A program made the translations under genes and the position numbers. From Tychonema litorale BBK16 (GTDB lineage: Bacteria > Cyanobacteriota > Cyanobacteriia > Cyanobacteriales > Microcoleaceae), in NCBI RefSeq assembly GCF_021648855.1, contig NZ_JAKJHX010000043.1, forward strand, positions 1-37,680: a DNA stretch of 37,680 bases, written 5' to 3'. This document shows positions 25,382 to 34,115 of this stretch, piece after piece. Positions within the stretch are counted from its first letter, which is position 1; each line of letters opens with the position of its first letter. Under the pieces are notes generated by a model, which saw nothing but the letters and a program-made list of their open reading frames with translations, searched no databases and was not told the origin of the DNA.

Positions 25382-26611
25382 TTAACTCTTAATTTGCAAT
25401 GCTCTACCTCGCCAAGTCCATCCCCAACCGGTTTCGGTTTTAATTGCAGATGCGATCGCAATTGCCGCGATTAATGCTCCTCCCAAACCTCCTAACCACC
25501 AGTATTTCGTCGGACAGTCCGAAATCTGGGCACCCAAATCTCGCAAAGTATACTGTTGCCAAATGACTCTTACTGCTAAACAGATAGTTAACAGAGTAAC
25601 TGGTAATTGGTAATCGGTAATTGGTAATTGGTAATTGGTAAATATGTTTGCAACTTCGCCGTTAGCTAGTAGAATACCTAATGCCAACCACGGCACAGGA
25701 TAAAGAAATAACATAATTGCCGCCATATAAATCATCATGCCCCAACTGCGGTTAGCACCTAAATACAAATTCTTTGTCCAGCCTTCCCACAATGCACTCC
25801 AAGACCGATACATTCGCACAAATGCTAAATTTGACCCCGCATAAAGTCCTAGCTTTAAACCCGCACGTTTGATGCGTCTAGATAATTCCACATCTTCGAC
25901 TATTTCGCTAGCTACTGATGCGTGACCGCCGATTTTATCGTAGGCCGATCGCCTAAATAGCATAAATGGCCCAGCAGCAAAAGCACTGTCTGTCGTCGGA
26001 TCGTTGACGGCGGTGAAGTCGAAGCAAACTGCTAGGTGATTGAACATTAACGGCTGTACTAACCACTCGGCAAAACACTCACAAACGAGGGCTGGCATAC
26101 AAGTGAGTAGGTCGATTTCTTCAGTTTGGACTGTTTCGATGGCGGTTTCGATCGCCTTTGGTTTCAGTCGCACATCGGCATCGATAAATAATAAGAAGTC
26201 TCCGGTTGCTACGCGCACAGCTTCGGCGCAGGCCCAGTTTTTGCCCGCCCAATATTGGTTGGCTGGTCGCGCCTGACCTGCTAATATTTTGAGGCGCGGG
26301 TCATTGAGCTGTTGTTGGAGAGTTTGCGCGATCGCCAGTGTGTCATCTGTCGAGCGATCGTCTACAATCAAAACTTCTAGGTTGTCCACAGACAGCGCTG
26401 TACTCTCCAAAATGGCGATCGCGCAATCCCGAATATTCTCTGCCTCGTTGTATGCTGGTACGATGACCGAGACTTTGGGGAACTGAGCTTTGGATGACTG
26501 CTGAGTCGGACTTTTGCCCGTTCGAGGTGCATTTTTGACCGATCGGCGCAAATTCTTAGTGTAGGCTGTACTGACGATTAGGGAAAAAATTAGCAGGGTT
26601 AGCAATATCAA
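25382..26611 (-). CDS. cruG: Family-2 glycosyltransferase, CruG-like
   Basis: Membrane glycosyltransferase of 409 residues. An N-terminal helix (MILLTLLIFSLIVSTAY) precedes a GT-A domain with VSVIVPAYNEAENIRDC, the nucleotide-binding VLIVDDRSTDDT, the DxD-type FIDADVRL, the acceptor-side EIVEDVELSRRIKRAG and a WEGWTKNLYLG motif. Three or four C-terminal helices follow (MMIYMAAIMLFLYPVPWLAL; LLTICLAVRVIW; LGGALIAAIAIASA). The pattern matches cyanobacterial CruG, the 2'-O-glycosyltransferase acting on myxol-type carotenoids, and its relative CruC; this identification is by resemblance, and a hopanoid-type HpnI homologue is the main alternative. Within a loop between membrane helices, two YQLP-containing heptapeptides are encoded by an in-frame STRR. 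It converges on the molybdopterin enzyme gene. Confidence 0.75.
   Translation of the reverse strand: MILLTLLIFSLIVSTAYTKNLRRSVKNAPRTGKSPTQQSSKAQFPKVSVIVPAYNEAENIRDCAIAILESTALSVDNLEVLIVDDRSTDDTLAIAQTLQQQLNDPRLKILAGQARPANQYWAGKNWACAEAVRVATGDFLLFIDADVRLKPKAIETAIETVQTEEIDLLTCMPALVCECFAEWLVQPLMFNHLAVCFDFTAVNDPTTDSAFAAGPFMLFRRSAYDKIGGHASVASEIVEDVELSRRIKRAGLKLGLYAGSNLAFVRMYRSWSALWEGWTKNLYLGANRSWGMMIYMAAIMLFLYPVPWLALGILLANGEVANIFTNYQLPITDYQLPVTLLTICLAVRVIWQQYTLRDLGAQISDCPTKYWWLGGLGGALIAAIAIASAIKTETGWGWTWRGRALQIKS
25601..25642. repeat. In-frame STRR inside the glycosyltransferase gene
   Basis: Six in-phase heptamers (TGGTAAT twice, CGGTAAT, TGGTAAT twice, TGGTAAA) total 42 bp, which equals 14 codons, so the reading frame is kept. 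On the minus strand they encode the TNYQLPITDYQLPVT region. It lies between two predicted membrane helices. Confidence 0.92.
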
Positions 26612-26723
26612 AGGGAAGTGACCTCAAAATTTCGGTGGCATAGTTTGTCTGCCTAAATATTAAAAAACATTACAGCAAAAAGCTAGGCGATCGGCAGAAA
26701 GTTATTTTGAGCGTCGAAGGAGC

Positions 26724-26729
26724 TATAAT
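26724..26729 (+). promoter_or_regulatory. TATAAT -10 element before a 35-residue peptide gene
   Basis: A perfect TATAAT lies about 100 nt upstream of the micro-gene at 26832. The -35 region 17 nt before it is poor. The predicted leader contains a short hairpin (AGGGG, TACAA, CCCCT at 26760-26774). The match is by motif only. Confidence 0.4.
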
Positions 26730-26831
26730 TTGTGAGCATCTTTCGTTGCACCTGCCTAAAGGGGTACAACCCCTCACCCAGTCAGCAACAGAAAAGCCGA
26801 GCATAAAAATCAGTTGTCAGAGGATAGTGCA

Positions 26832-26939
26832 ATGGGCGAATTTATTACAGTCGATATATTGGCAAACAGCATAGCAATGTTGGGTTCTTTGGGCTTCTTC
26901 TTTTTGGGATATCAAGCTCTACAGATGTTGAAAAAATAA
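26832..26939 (+). CDS. 35-residue single-pass membrane peptide
   Basis: The frame reads MGEFITVDILANSIAMLGSL, then GFFFLGYQALQMLKK. It has a charged N-terminus, one hydrophobic helix (about residues 9-27) and a basic end, typical of the small subunits that decorate cyanobacterial membrane complexes. An AGAGGA ribosome site lies 7 nt before the ATG, and a TATAAT promoter element lies further upstream. It does not match the PetG/L/M/N, Psb or Psa small subunits as I remember them, so the complex it belongs to is unknown. It is divergent from the glycosyltransferase gene and lies before the kinase gene. Confidence 0.65.
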   Translation: MGEFITVDILANSIAMLGSLGFFFLGYQALQMLKK

Positions 26940-27057
26940 ATTATGTCAGAAGGAAGAAGGCCCTTCGACTCCGCTCAAGGAACGCTTCAGGAAGAAGGAA
27001 GAGGGAAGAAGTTATTAGTTAATTGTTAGTTGTTATTGGTTATTAGTTATCCGTTCT

Positions 27058-27120
27058 AATGCCTAATGCCCAATGCCCAATGCCCAATGTCCAATGCCCG
27101 ATGCCCAATGCCCAATGCCC
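27058..27120. repeat. STRR of nine AATGCCC-type heptamers
   Basis: Nine in-phase heptamers (AATGCCT, three AATGCCC, AATGTCC, AATGCCC, GATGCCC, two AATGCCC) end 21 nt before the kinase start codon. Upstream at 26950-27050 are other low-complexity stretches (GGAAGAAGGAAGAGGGAAG and TTGTTATTGGTTATTAG). Confidence 0.92.
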
Positions 27121-27141
27121 AGGAACAACTAAGTTATTATC

Positions 27142-29643
27142 ATGGTGAGCCAACTTTTAGATGGACGCTATCAAATCATTGAAGTCATAGAAACAGGAGA
27201 ATTTGGACTAACCTATCTAGCCAAAGATACTCGTCGTCCCGGTGAACCTCAGTGCTTTGTCAAACACCTGCGCCCTGGTACCAGTGAGCCGAAATTAATT
27301 AATGCTACGCGCCGTCTTTTCCAAAAAGAAGCAGAAGTTCTAGAAAGGCTCGGTTTACATGACCAAATCCCTCAGTTATTCGCTTATTTTGAAGAAAATG
27401 AAGAATTTTTTTTAGTAGAATCTTTTGTTGCTGGTCATTCTCTATCAACAGAGATTGTTCCCGGAAAACCTGTACCGGAAGAAAGAATAATTCCTTTGTT
27501 GAAGGAACTATTAGAAATTTTAGTATTTGTACACGGACAAGGAGTAATTCATCGAGATATAAAACCGGGAAATTTAATCCGTCGTTATTCAGATAATAAA
27601 TTAGTTTTGATCGACTTTGGGTCAGTGAAGGAAATCCATATAGCCCAAAGACAAGCGCCGGTGACTGTGCGAATCGGGACGCTGGAATATATGCCGATCG
27701 AACAATTTCAATATAACCCACAACTAAATAGCGATATCTACGCTTTGGGAATGATTGGCATCCAAGCAATCACAGGTTTGCCAGCTTATGATTTGCCAAA
27801 ACTGCGAGATTTGAAAAATTCCAATAAAGGCGAAATTATTTGGCGGCATTTAACAGCGTGCTCCCAAGGAGTAGCCGATGTTTTAGACAATATGGTGCGC
27901 TATGATTTTCGCGAACGATATCAGTCGGCGGCGGAAGCTCTAGCTGATTTGAGAAAAATAGGCGATCGCACGCGAGCACGAATTCCCAAACTCACAATAT
28001 ACCGCGAAGAAGTCGATCGGCGCACTAGCAGTCGCGGTGACATTACCGTTGTCGGCCGGAGAATATTAGAAGAACTGTCCGTCAGTTTGGAATTGCTACC
28101 AGAAGAAGCAGAAGCAATCGAAGACGAAGTATTAAACCCTTACCGAAAATACAGGCAAAAAGGAGAGCGTTACGAACAAGCACTGCAAGAATCAATGCAG
28201 CAAGAATATCCGTTTTCTGTGGCAACTCGCGAAGAATTAAAACGGTTGCAACAAGTCTTAGGACTTACGGATGAAGATGCGACAAAAATAGAAGAATTAG
28301 TCGTTCCTAAATCTTTATTCTCAAAATTATACAAGGCAATCACCACAGTTTTAGAAGGACACCGCAAGTCTAATTCGCCAACACTCGAAAGCATTCCTCC
28401 ACTCACCTTGCAGACCAGTCCAGCGACAAACCCACAGCTTAATTTGAACGGACACACTAACTTGCCGATCAAGAATATAGCAACAATTCCCCCGAAAGAA
28501 CCTCGCAAATTCAATCCTTTTCTCGCCGGAGCTGCCATTGCTGCTATCTTAGCTGCAATCGGCGGAATTTATGGATATCTCAAATGGCAAGAACGACAGC
28601 AGCAAGTTGAAGCAGAATTGCAACAATTCAATCAAATTAACACTCTTTATCAAGCAAGCAATTATGACGGCTGCATCGGCGAAATCCCCAAAATTGCCAA
28701 CACTTCCACCAGCTATGCTTCCGCTCAGAAATTACAGGAAGAATGCCAATCAGGGCTGCGCTGGAAAAATGCTAAAGTCAAAAAATTTGCTCAGCATTTA
28801 GATGCCGTTGGAGCTGTTGCTTTTAGTCCTGATGGCTTGATATTAGCCAGCGGTTCTAAGGACAAAACTATCCAACTTTGGGACTTAGCTACAGGTAAGT
28901 CAATCCGCACTTTTCCTGGAGATTCATCCACCATTTGGTCGCTTGCTTTTGACTCAGATGGCACGCGATTGGTTACTGGCACGGGTTTTTGGAGAGTGGC
29001 GCTGTGGGATTTACAAACGGGGCAATTGATTCGTAACCTAGATCATGCTGCTTCTGTTTGGTCTGTCGCTATGAGTCGCGATGGACAACTAATTGCTAGT
29101 GGTAGTGGAGACAAGACAACGAAGATTTGGAATGCTACTAATGGTAATTTAATTTACAATTTGCCTGACCATACAGATTTTGTTTATTCTGTGGCTTTTA
29201 GTCCTGATGGCAAAACTTTGGTTAGCGCTTCTAAGGATAAGAAAATTACAATTGTTGACGTGGCAACCGGGATGTTGATCAAGACTCTTGATGGTCATGC
29301 TGACGTAGTAAGGTCGGTGGCTATTAGCCCGGATGGAAAGACCCTAGTTAGCGGTGCTTACGATGAAACCATTAAAGTTTGGAATCTCGAAACTGGGGAG
29401 TTGATTCGCTCTCTTAGGGGACATTCTGATGATATTGTATCGGTGGCGGTGAGTCCGAATGGGGAATTTATTGCTAGCGGGAGTAAGGATAAAACTATTA
29501 AAATTTGGGATTTAGCTAGCGGAGAATTGCTGAATACTTTGACTGGACATTCTGATGAGGTTTATGTGGTGACTTTTAGCCCAGATGGTAAAATTATTGC
29601 CAGTGGATCTAAAGATAATACTATTAAGTTGTGGTTGAAGTAG
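27142..29643 (+). CDS. Serine/threonine protein kinase with WD40 propeller
   Basis: PknB-type kinase fused to a WD40 domain, 833 residues. The kinase domain (about 9-270) is complete: a glycine-rich loop variant IETGEFGLTYLAKD, ATP-binding Lys41 in CFVKHL, catalytic VIHRDIKPGN (Asp139) and IDFGSVK (Asp158). A linker with acidic helical segments follows, then a membrane helix at about 457-480 (LAGAAIAAILAAIGGIYGYL) and seven WD40 repeats from about 546 to the end, making one propeller. By this topology the kinase is probably cytoplasmic and the propeller on the other side of the membrane or in the periplasm; that is inference. Cyanobacterial kinases of this type act in stress signalling, but the ligand is unknown. 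No good ribosome site is seen; an STRR lies just upstream. Confidence 0.94.
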   Translation: MVSQLLDGRYQIIEVIETGEFGLTYLAKDTRRPGEPQCFVKHLRPGTSEPKLINATRRLFQKEAEVLERLGLHDQIPQLFAYFEENEEFFLVESFVAGHSLSTEIVPGKPVPEERIIPLLKELLEILVFVHGQGVIHRDIKPGNLIRRYSDNKLVLIDFGSVKEIHIAQRQAPVTVRIGTLEYMPIEQFQYNPQLNSDIYALGMIGIQAITGLPAYDLPKLRDLKNSNKGEIIWRHLTACSQGVADVLDNMVRYDFRERYQSAAEALADLRKIGDRTRARIPKLTIYREEVDRRTSSRGDITVVGRRILEELSVSLELLPEEAEAIEDEVLNPYRKYRQKGERYEQALQESMQQEYPFSVATREELKRLQQVLGLTDEDATKIEELVVPKSLFSKLYKAITTVLEGHRKSNSPTLESIPPLTLQTSPATNPQLNLNGHTNLPIKNIATIPPKEPRKFNPFLAGAAIAAILAAIGGIYGYLKWQERQQQVEAELQQFNQINTLYQASNYDGCIGEIPKIANTSTSYASAQKLQEECQSGLRWKNAKVKKFAQHLDAVGAVAFSPDGLILASGSKDKTIQLWDLATGKSIRTFPGDSSTIWSLAFDSDGTRLVTGTGFWRVALWDLQTGQLIRNLDHAASVWSVAMSRDGQLIASGSGDKTTKIWNATNGNLIYNLPDHTDFVYSVAFSPDGKTLVSASKDKKITIVDVATGMLIKTLDGHADVVRSVAISPDGKTLVSGAYDETIKVWNLETGELIRSLRGHSDDIVSVAVSPNGEFIASGSKDKTIKIWDLASGELLNTLTGHSDEVYVVTFSPDGKIIASGSKDNTIKLWLK

Positions 29644-29652
29644 TTAAAAGTA

Positions 29653-30081
29653 TTACAAACTTGGGCGCAGTCCATAATGACGGTATCGCCAATAATCGCG
29701 TAAGATGCGATCGTGATCGAAGCAAAGTTCTGTGGGCATTTGCCAAGATTCAAATATTTCTAAATTTTTAGCATCGTCAGCGGCTTGGGGAATTCCGGTG
29801 GCGGAAGCTAAGAATACAATGCTGATTGTGTGTTGGCGGGGGTCGCGATTTGGGTCGGAATAAAGGTAGAATTGCTCGATTAATTCTACTTTTAAGCTGG
29901 TTTCTTCGAGAGCTTCGCGTTTTGCTGCTGTTTCTGCGGATTCTCCGCAATCCATGAATCCTCCGGGAATTGCCCAGCCGTAGGGAGGATTGCGACGTTC
30001 TATGAGGACGATCGGGCGGTGGGGGCGATCGACTAATTCGATGATAATATCAACTGTGGGCGTAGGGTTTTGATATGTCAT
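29653..30081 (-). CDS. Nudix hydrolase
   Basis: Hydrolase of nucleoside-diphosphate-linked substrates, 142 residues, cytoplasmic. The Nudix box begins at Gly41: [14 protein letters not shown] then REALEETSL; Glu47, Arg55, Glu56, Glu59 and Glu60 match the consensus, but the usual glycine near the end is Ser62. A conserved WAIPGG precedes it. The substrate, for example ADP-ribose or an oxidised nucleotide, cannot be told. ATG 30081 is chosen; the frame stays open upstream only because it runs through heptamer repeats. The stop codon is 9 nt from that of the convergent kinase gene. Confidence 0.88.
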   Translation of the reverse strand: MTYQNPTPTVDIIIELVDRPHRPIVLIERRNPPYGWAIPGGFMDCGESAETAAKREALEETSLKVELIEQFYLYSDPNRDPRQHTISIVFLASATGIPQAADDAKNLEIFESWQMPTELCFDHDRILRDYWRYRHYGLRPSL

Positions 30082-30090
30082 TGTTTTGGG

Positions 30091-30132
30091 AATTGGGAAT
30101 TGGGCATCGGGCATCGGGCATCGGGCATCGGG
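30091..30132. repeat. STRR of six heptamers upstream of the Nudix gene
   Basis: Two AATTGGG and four CATCGGG units lie in phase and end 10 nt from the Nudix start codon. On the gene's strand they read CCCGATG and CCCAATT. They occupy the position where a ribosome site would be expected, leaving none visible. Confidence 0.92.
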
Positions 30133-30137
30133 CATTG

Positions 30138-30254
30138 AACTGGTTCCCAGGCTCTGGCCTGGGAACCCATATCTAGAGGCTTTGCCTCGCTGCTCTTGGG
30201 ACTTGGAGGAGGCAGAGCCTCCGGATCTGCGTCCCCAGGCCAGAGCCGGGGGAC
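30138..30254. repeat. Dispersed GC-rich palindromic repeat
   Basis: GGTTCCCAGGCTCTGGCCTG (with GGAACC) forms a hairpin, followed by AGAGGCTTTGCCTCG and GGCAGAGCCTCC, then CCCCAGGCCAGAGCC. The same wording occurs in a weaker form at 831-940. It lies between the Nudix gene and the end of the glycosyltransferase gene on the same strand. Confidence 0.7.
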
Positions 30255-30294
30255 GAGTATTCTTCCTTCTTCCTTCTTTCTTCTTCCTTCTGAA

Positions 30295-31518
30295 TTAGGC
30301 TAAACCGCGAACTGGTACGCGCTGGCCTTGCAAAATCTCTGTATAAAGCTTTTCTAACTCAGTAATATTTTGACTAAGAGTGTACCGCTCGATCGCCCTT
30401 TGTCGAGCTTTTTGACCAAGCATCTGTGACATTTCGGGGTGATCGCAAAACAGCGGTAGCAAGGTTTGCAACTGACTCCGTACCCGTTGAGTGTTCAAAA
30501 CTATGCCCGCGCCTCCCTCCAAGGCTTCCCCATCAGCACCGGCATCAGTAGCTAAACAGGCCAAACCGGTGGCCATCGCTTCCAGCAGCGACAGTGATAA
30601 TCCCTCTACCAAAGAAGGCAAAATAAATACGTCTGCGCCGCGCAAAATTTCGATGCGGCGTTCTTCGTCGGCGACGAATCCGAGCCACACAATGCCGTCA
30701 TCTTCGCCGTAGGATAGTTGCAGCGAGGCGGCTAGGGGCCCGTTACCTACGATCGCCAATACATTGCCAGGGCCGAAATCACATTGTTTCCAGGCTTTGA
30801 GCAGGGACTCGACGTTTTTCTCTGGGGCAATGCGGCCTTGGTAAACAAAAATGCGATCGGCTTTTAATTCCGACTTCAAGCTAGAAGCTCCTGGAGAATA
30901 CTTAACCGCGTCTACTCCGTTGGGAATCACGGCGACTCGCTCGAACGGCACTCCCAACTTCACCAATATATCCCGCTGAATCTGAGAAAAAACGATTGTT
31001 GAGTTGTAGTGAGCCAAAAATGGGGCGTACAGTTGATACATCAGGTGTTGGGTTCCTGATGTCAAATTCCGCAATTTGCGATCGAAGGGCGGGTGGAAAG
31101 TTGCTACCAGAGGTATATTCAATTCTTGGCAAATTTCCGGTAGCAGAAAGTCTAGAGGCGAAAGCGTCAGGGAAGCGTGGACTACATCCGGTTGCAGTCT
31201 CCGCAGGGATTTCATCAGCACTTTGCTGGATTTGAAAGTGGGGATTGTATAAATTTGTGACTTATAGAGACAGGGTAAAGAGACATCGTTGCAACTTGCG
31301 GGTGCGAGTGACTGAGCAAATGAGGTTGGAGCAATTCCTGTTCCCCATTTTCCATTGGCCATACTCCACGCGGCCTTGTTCCTGTCAAGTTCTGCCTCTT
31401 GGGCAAAATGCAAGAAACTGACCTGGTATCCCCGGTCTAAAAGTGCGTTGGTGACTTCCCTAGAATAAGTGACGTTACCGCAAAAAGGTGATTTTTTTCC
31501 CAGCCAAGCGATGTGCAT
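30295..31518 (-). CDS. Family-4 (GT-B) glycosyltransferase
   Basis: GT-B fold glycosyltransferase of 407 residues. The N-terminal domain has the GNVTYSREVTNALLDRG glycine motif and PDVVHASLTLSPLDFLLPE; the C-terminal nucleotide-sugar domain has VAVIPNGVDAVKYSP, the FVYQGRIAPEKNVESLLKAW stretch, LAIVGNGPL and the E-x7-E type EGLSLSLLEAMATGLACLAT. Donor and acceptor are unknown; such enzymes build polysaccharide or glycolipids. A stretch at about residues 50-85 (SMANGKWGTGIAPTSFAQSL) is low in family resemblance. It starts at ATG 31518 and lies 22 nt downstream of the MFS gene on the same strand, so the two may be co-transcribed. Confidence 0.9.
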   Translation of the reverse strand: MHIAWLGKKSPFCGNVTYSREVTNALLDRGYQVSFLHFAQEAELDRNKAAWSMANGKWGTGIAPTSFAQSLAPASCNDVSLPCLYKSQIYTIPTFKSSKVLMKSLRRLQPDVVHASLTLSPLDFLLPEICQELNIPLVATFHPPFDRKLRNLTSGTQHLMYQLYAPFLAHYNSTIVFSQIQRDILVKLGVPFERVAVIPNGVDAVKYSPGASSLKSELKADRIFVYQGRIAPEKNVESLLKAWKQCDFGPGNVLAIVGNGPLAASLQLSYGEDDGIVWLGFVADEERRIEILRGADVFILPSLVEGLSLSLLEAMATGLACLATDAGADGEALEGGAGIVLNTQRVRSQLQTLLPLFCDHPEMSQMLGQKARQRAIERYTLSQNITELEKLYTEILQGQRVPVRGLA

Positions 31519-31540
31519 TCAAGTAAATTTGAGTTTGTGA

Positions 31541-33046
31541 TCAGAGTCGATCGACTGTGCTATTACCGGAAATATACCAGGTTAAGACACCCCCAACGAT
31601 CGCTAACCCAGCCAAAGCCAAAAATACTGTCGGTAAACCCAGAAATGTTTCGGCGACTCCCGCCAAAGCCAAGGGTAAACTCAAGGCGATATTAGTGGCA
31701 TTATTTTGGAGTCCAAAAACTTTTCCCCGCATTTCTTCTGGAGTTTCTGCTTGAATTGTTGTCTGCATGGGCACTCCAACTATCGCGGCAAATACACCCA
31801 ACAGGGTAATGAAGAGTACGGATATCCACAAATTGTGTGTAAATACAGAAAGACCAATCAGAGCAACGGCCATGCCGATCGATCCGATTAAACTGAATTG
31901 GGAGTGAGAAAATTTGTTGCCCAGATAGCCGACAGTTGTGGCCCCAGCAGCCATCCCAACACCCACAGCAGCAAGCAAAAAACCAAACTGGGAAGCTCTC
32001 ATACCTGGAAGTATTTCTGCTAGCCGCACCGCTAAAACTGCTAAGGCTGCAAAAATCGAAAACAGAATAATTAGTTGAATTAAAGCATTGCGGACTTTAG
32101 GTTGATCGTTGATGTAACGCAGTCCGTCTTTCAAATCTGCTAAGGGATGTGGCGGTTCGTGTTCTACCTCGTTTTTTTCGCCTGTGTTCATCGACAGCAA
32201 CAATACTCCGGCGAGTGCGTAACTTCCTCCTACTACTAATTCTTTGCCAATACCGAGTCCGCCACCGAGGTTAGTGAATAGGGTGTCGGCTAAAGCTAGT
32301 AAGGGTTCTCCTACTGCAAAACCAATAATTACTGACCCCATCATGGTTGTGGTGTAGAGGGAGTTGGCCAATAGCAGGTGGCGGCGTTCTACCATCAGGG
32401 GAATGGCTGACTGTTCTGCTGGGGCAAAAAATTGAGTTAGGGTCGAAACTAGGAATGTCACCAACAGCAGCAAGCAGAATCCGAGGGGCAATTGACCTAT
32501 TTCTAAGCCGTCAGAGAGCCATAGCAGCACGGGAAGGCTTAACACTAAACCTCCGCGCAGCAGGTTTGTGGCGACTAGCACTGCTTTTTTTGGCCACCTA
32601 TCGACATAAACGCCGGCGGCGGCCCCGAATAGCACAGCGGGAATTGTAAAGGCGATCATGATTGCTGACACCCATCTGCTGATGGTTTGGTCGGCGGCTT
32701 GGAAGCGGTTGGCTACGAGGGCGATGGTCAGTACGAGATAAACTTTATCTGCTAGTTGGGAGAAAACTTGGCCACTCCACAATGCTAGAAAATTGCGGTT
32801 TTTGAGGATTGGCAGAAATCCTGTTTCTGCGTCGAGATTTTCCACAACTGCTTTGCCTTTGGTGGCGGCTGGTTCGGAGGTGGTTAGCTGGGGGGGTGTT
32901 TCTGCTGGTGGTTCGCCGTTGCCATTTACCCAGTTTGGTTCGGGAGTGGTGGGATATTTATCCATTTCTGGGTTTTGGCCATTGCTCCATTGTGGAGCGG
33001 AAACGGGATGAGAGTCACAGTCGGGAAAATTTTCTCGTTCTTCCAT
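31541..33046 (-). CDS. MFS transporter
   Basis: Major facilitator protein with about 12 membrane helices after a hydrophilic N-terminal region rich in Pro, Glu and Asn. The body begins with FLPILKNRNFLALWSGQVFS and QLADKVYLVL, then IMIAFTIPAVLFGAAAGVYVDR; the second half includes LLAAVGVGMAAGATTVGYLG and QAETPEEMRGKVFGLQNN, motifs of the MFS_3 exporter group. The substrate is unknown. The start is unsure: ATG 33046 gives 501 residues; an ATG at 33106 and a TTG at 33184 are other in-frame choices, none with a clear ribosome site. It is followed by the GT4 gene. Confidence 0.85.
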   Translation of the reverse strand: MEERENFPDCDSHPVSAPQWSNGQNPEMDKYPTTPEPNWVNGNGEPPAETPPQLTTSEPAATKGKAVVENLDAETGFLPILKNRNFLALWSGQVFSQLADKVYLVLTIALVANRFQAADQTISRWVSAIMIAFTIPAVLFGAAAGVYVDRWPKKAVLVATNLLRGGLVLSLPVLLWLSDGLEIGQLPLGFCLLLLVTFLVSTLTQFFAPAEQSAIPLMVERRHLLLANSLYTTTMMGSVIIGFAVGEPLLALADTLFTNLGGGLGIGKELVVGGSYALAGVLLLSMNTGEKNEVEHEPPHPLADLKDGLRYINDQPKVRNALIQLIILFSIFAALAVLAVRLAEILPGMRASQFGFLLAAVGVGMAAGATTVGYLGNKFSHSQFSLIGSIGMAVALIGLSVFTHNLWISVLFITLLGVFAAIVGVPMQTTIQAETPEEMRGKVFGLQNNATNIALSLPLALAGVAETFLGLPTVFLALAGLAIVGGVLTWYISGNSTVDRL

Positions 33047-33229
33047 CTTGTGGTGAGTCACGGCTAAAACAGATATTTTCAAATCAGAATCGGAAAGTCG
33101 CATCATAGGATTGGGGAAGAGGGTCGCCTGGGATGGTGAAGATTCGGTGGAAGTTGAAATTTCAATTAAGGCTTTGACAGCCAACTTTAATAATTCTTGA
33201 CTTTTGTTATTATCTAACGTTTCCTCTAT

Positions 33230-34108
33230 TCAAAACTCAAAACTTTCTAAGTAAGCATCGATCGAGCTTCCCGATCGAATCACACAACCCAAATGATACT
33301 GTGCATATTGTCGCAAAATGTTTTCGACAGATATCCAAGCTGCTCGATCGCCAATTACCTCGTCTGCTAGTTCTGGACTACCTAACTGTTGCAGGGCATT
33401 TAGTTCCGTAGCATTAATCTGGAAATCTGTCAAGTGTCTGCTTGCAGATGTTTTGGGGGAACGGGAGGCGAAATTATAACCAGATCCGGTTGTTTGCGAT
33501 CGTTCTATCTCTAACTTAACTAACTCGGACAAGCTGAAGGTTCCCCCCGAAGGTATGCTAAATCCTATTTGCCATTTAGGATCGGTGAAATTTGGGGTCA
33601 AGGGGTGTCTGGTGGCGCAGCAAACGTGGACTTGGGGTGCAACGCCGGCTAAGGCTAGCAGGTGAAAAATTCCCTGATCTAGGTGGGCCAAAAGTAAGGT
33701 CAGGGAGTCCGTGTCTGTGCGATCGGGCAAACGCTCTAAACGGCTCAGGTGTTCGCTCAGCAAGCAAAACAGTTCTTCTTGGGGCTCGTCGGAAAGGGCG
33801 CTGGCGATCGCCAATTCGGCTAAATATTGGGCCGATGCAAGTTTTCCCAGGTTGCGACTCAGCCCCGGATGTGATTGTACAGTTTCGGCTTGGGTAATTT
33901 TGTCGAGCGATCGACCTTTGGCAATTAGCAATTCGTTCACGACAAATAATTCGCTTCTACCGCCGATAGTCGATCGTGGCTTGCGTACACCCGGCGCTAC
34001 GGCTCGAATTAACCCAAATTCCCGTGTTAAAACTGTCAACACGCGATCGGATTCCCCCAGTGGTGCACTCTTGAGATTAATGCCAGTGGCTTTGTAAGTT
34101 CTAATCAT
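33230..34108 (-). CDS. recO: DNA repair protein RecO
   Basis: RecO loads RecA onto SSB-coated single strands in the RecFOR pathway. The protein is 292 residues: an N-terminal OB fold beginning TYKATGINLKSAPLGESDRV, with LTREFGLIRAVAPGVRKPRS, then the helical domain (YLAELAIASALSDEPQEELF). The family's zinc-finger cysteines are mostly absent; only a VCCATRHPL remnant is present, which is common for cyanobacterial RecO. ATG 34108 is used; extra upstream residues in the open frame run into deoC. Its start lies 7 nt after the deoC stop, so the two are almost surely one transcript. Confidence 0.93.
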   Translation of the reverse strand: MIRTYKATGINLKSAPLGESDRVLTVLTREFGLIRAVAPGVRKPRSTIGGRSELFVVNELLIAKGRSLDKITQAETVQSHPGLSRNLGKLASAQYLAELAIASALSDEPQEELFCLLSEHLSRLERLPDRTDTDSLTLLLAHLDQGIFHLLALAGVAPQVHVCCATRHPLTPNFTDPKWQIGFSIPSGGTFSLSELVKLEIERSQTTGSGYNFASRSPKTSASRHLTDFQINATELNALQQLGSPELADEVIGDRAAWISVENILRQYAQYHLGCVIRSGSSIDAYLESFEF

Positions 34109-34115
34109 TTGACTA

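Noticed and set aside
27058..27120. Regularly repeated units as a possible CRISPR array
   Set aside because: The period is 7 bp with no spacers, so these are short tandem repeats; no cas gene is present.
30082..30135. An 18-residue N-terminal extension of the Nudix protein
   Set aside because: It would be encoded by CCCGATG heptamers ([11 protein letters not shown]); the ATG at 30081 starts directly before the conserved domain.
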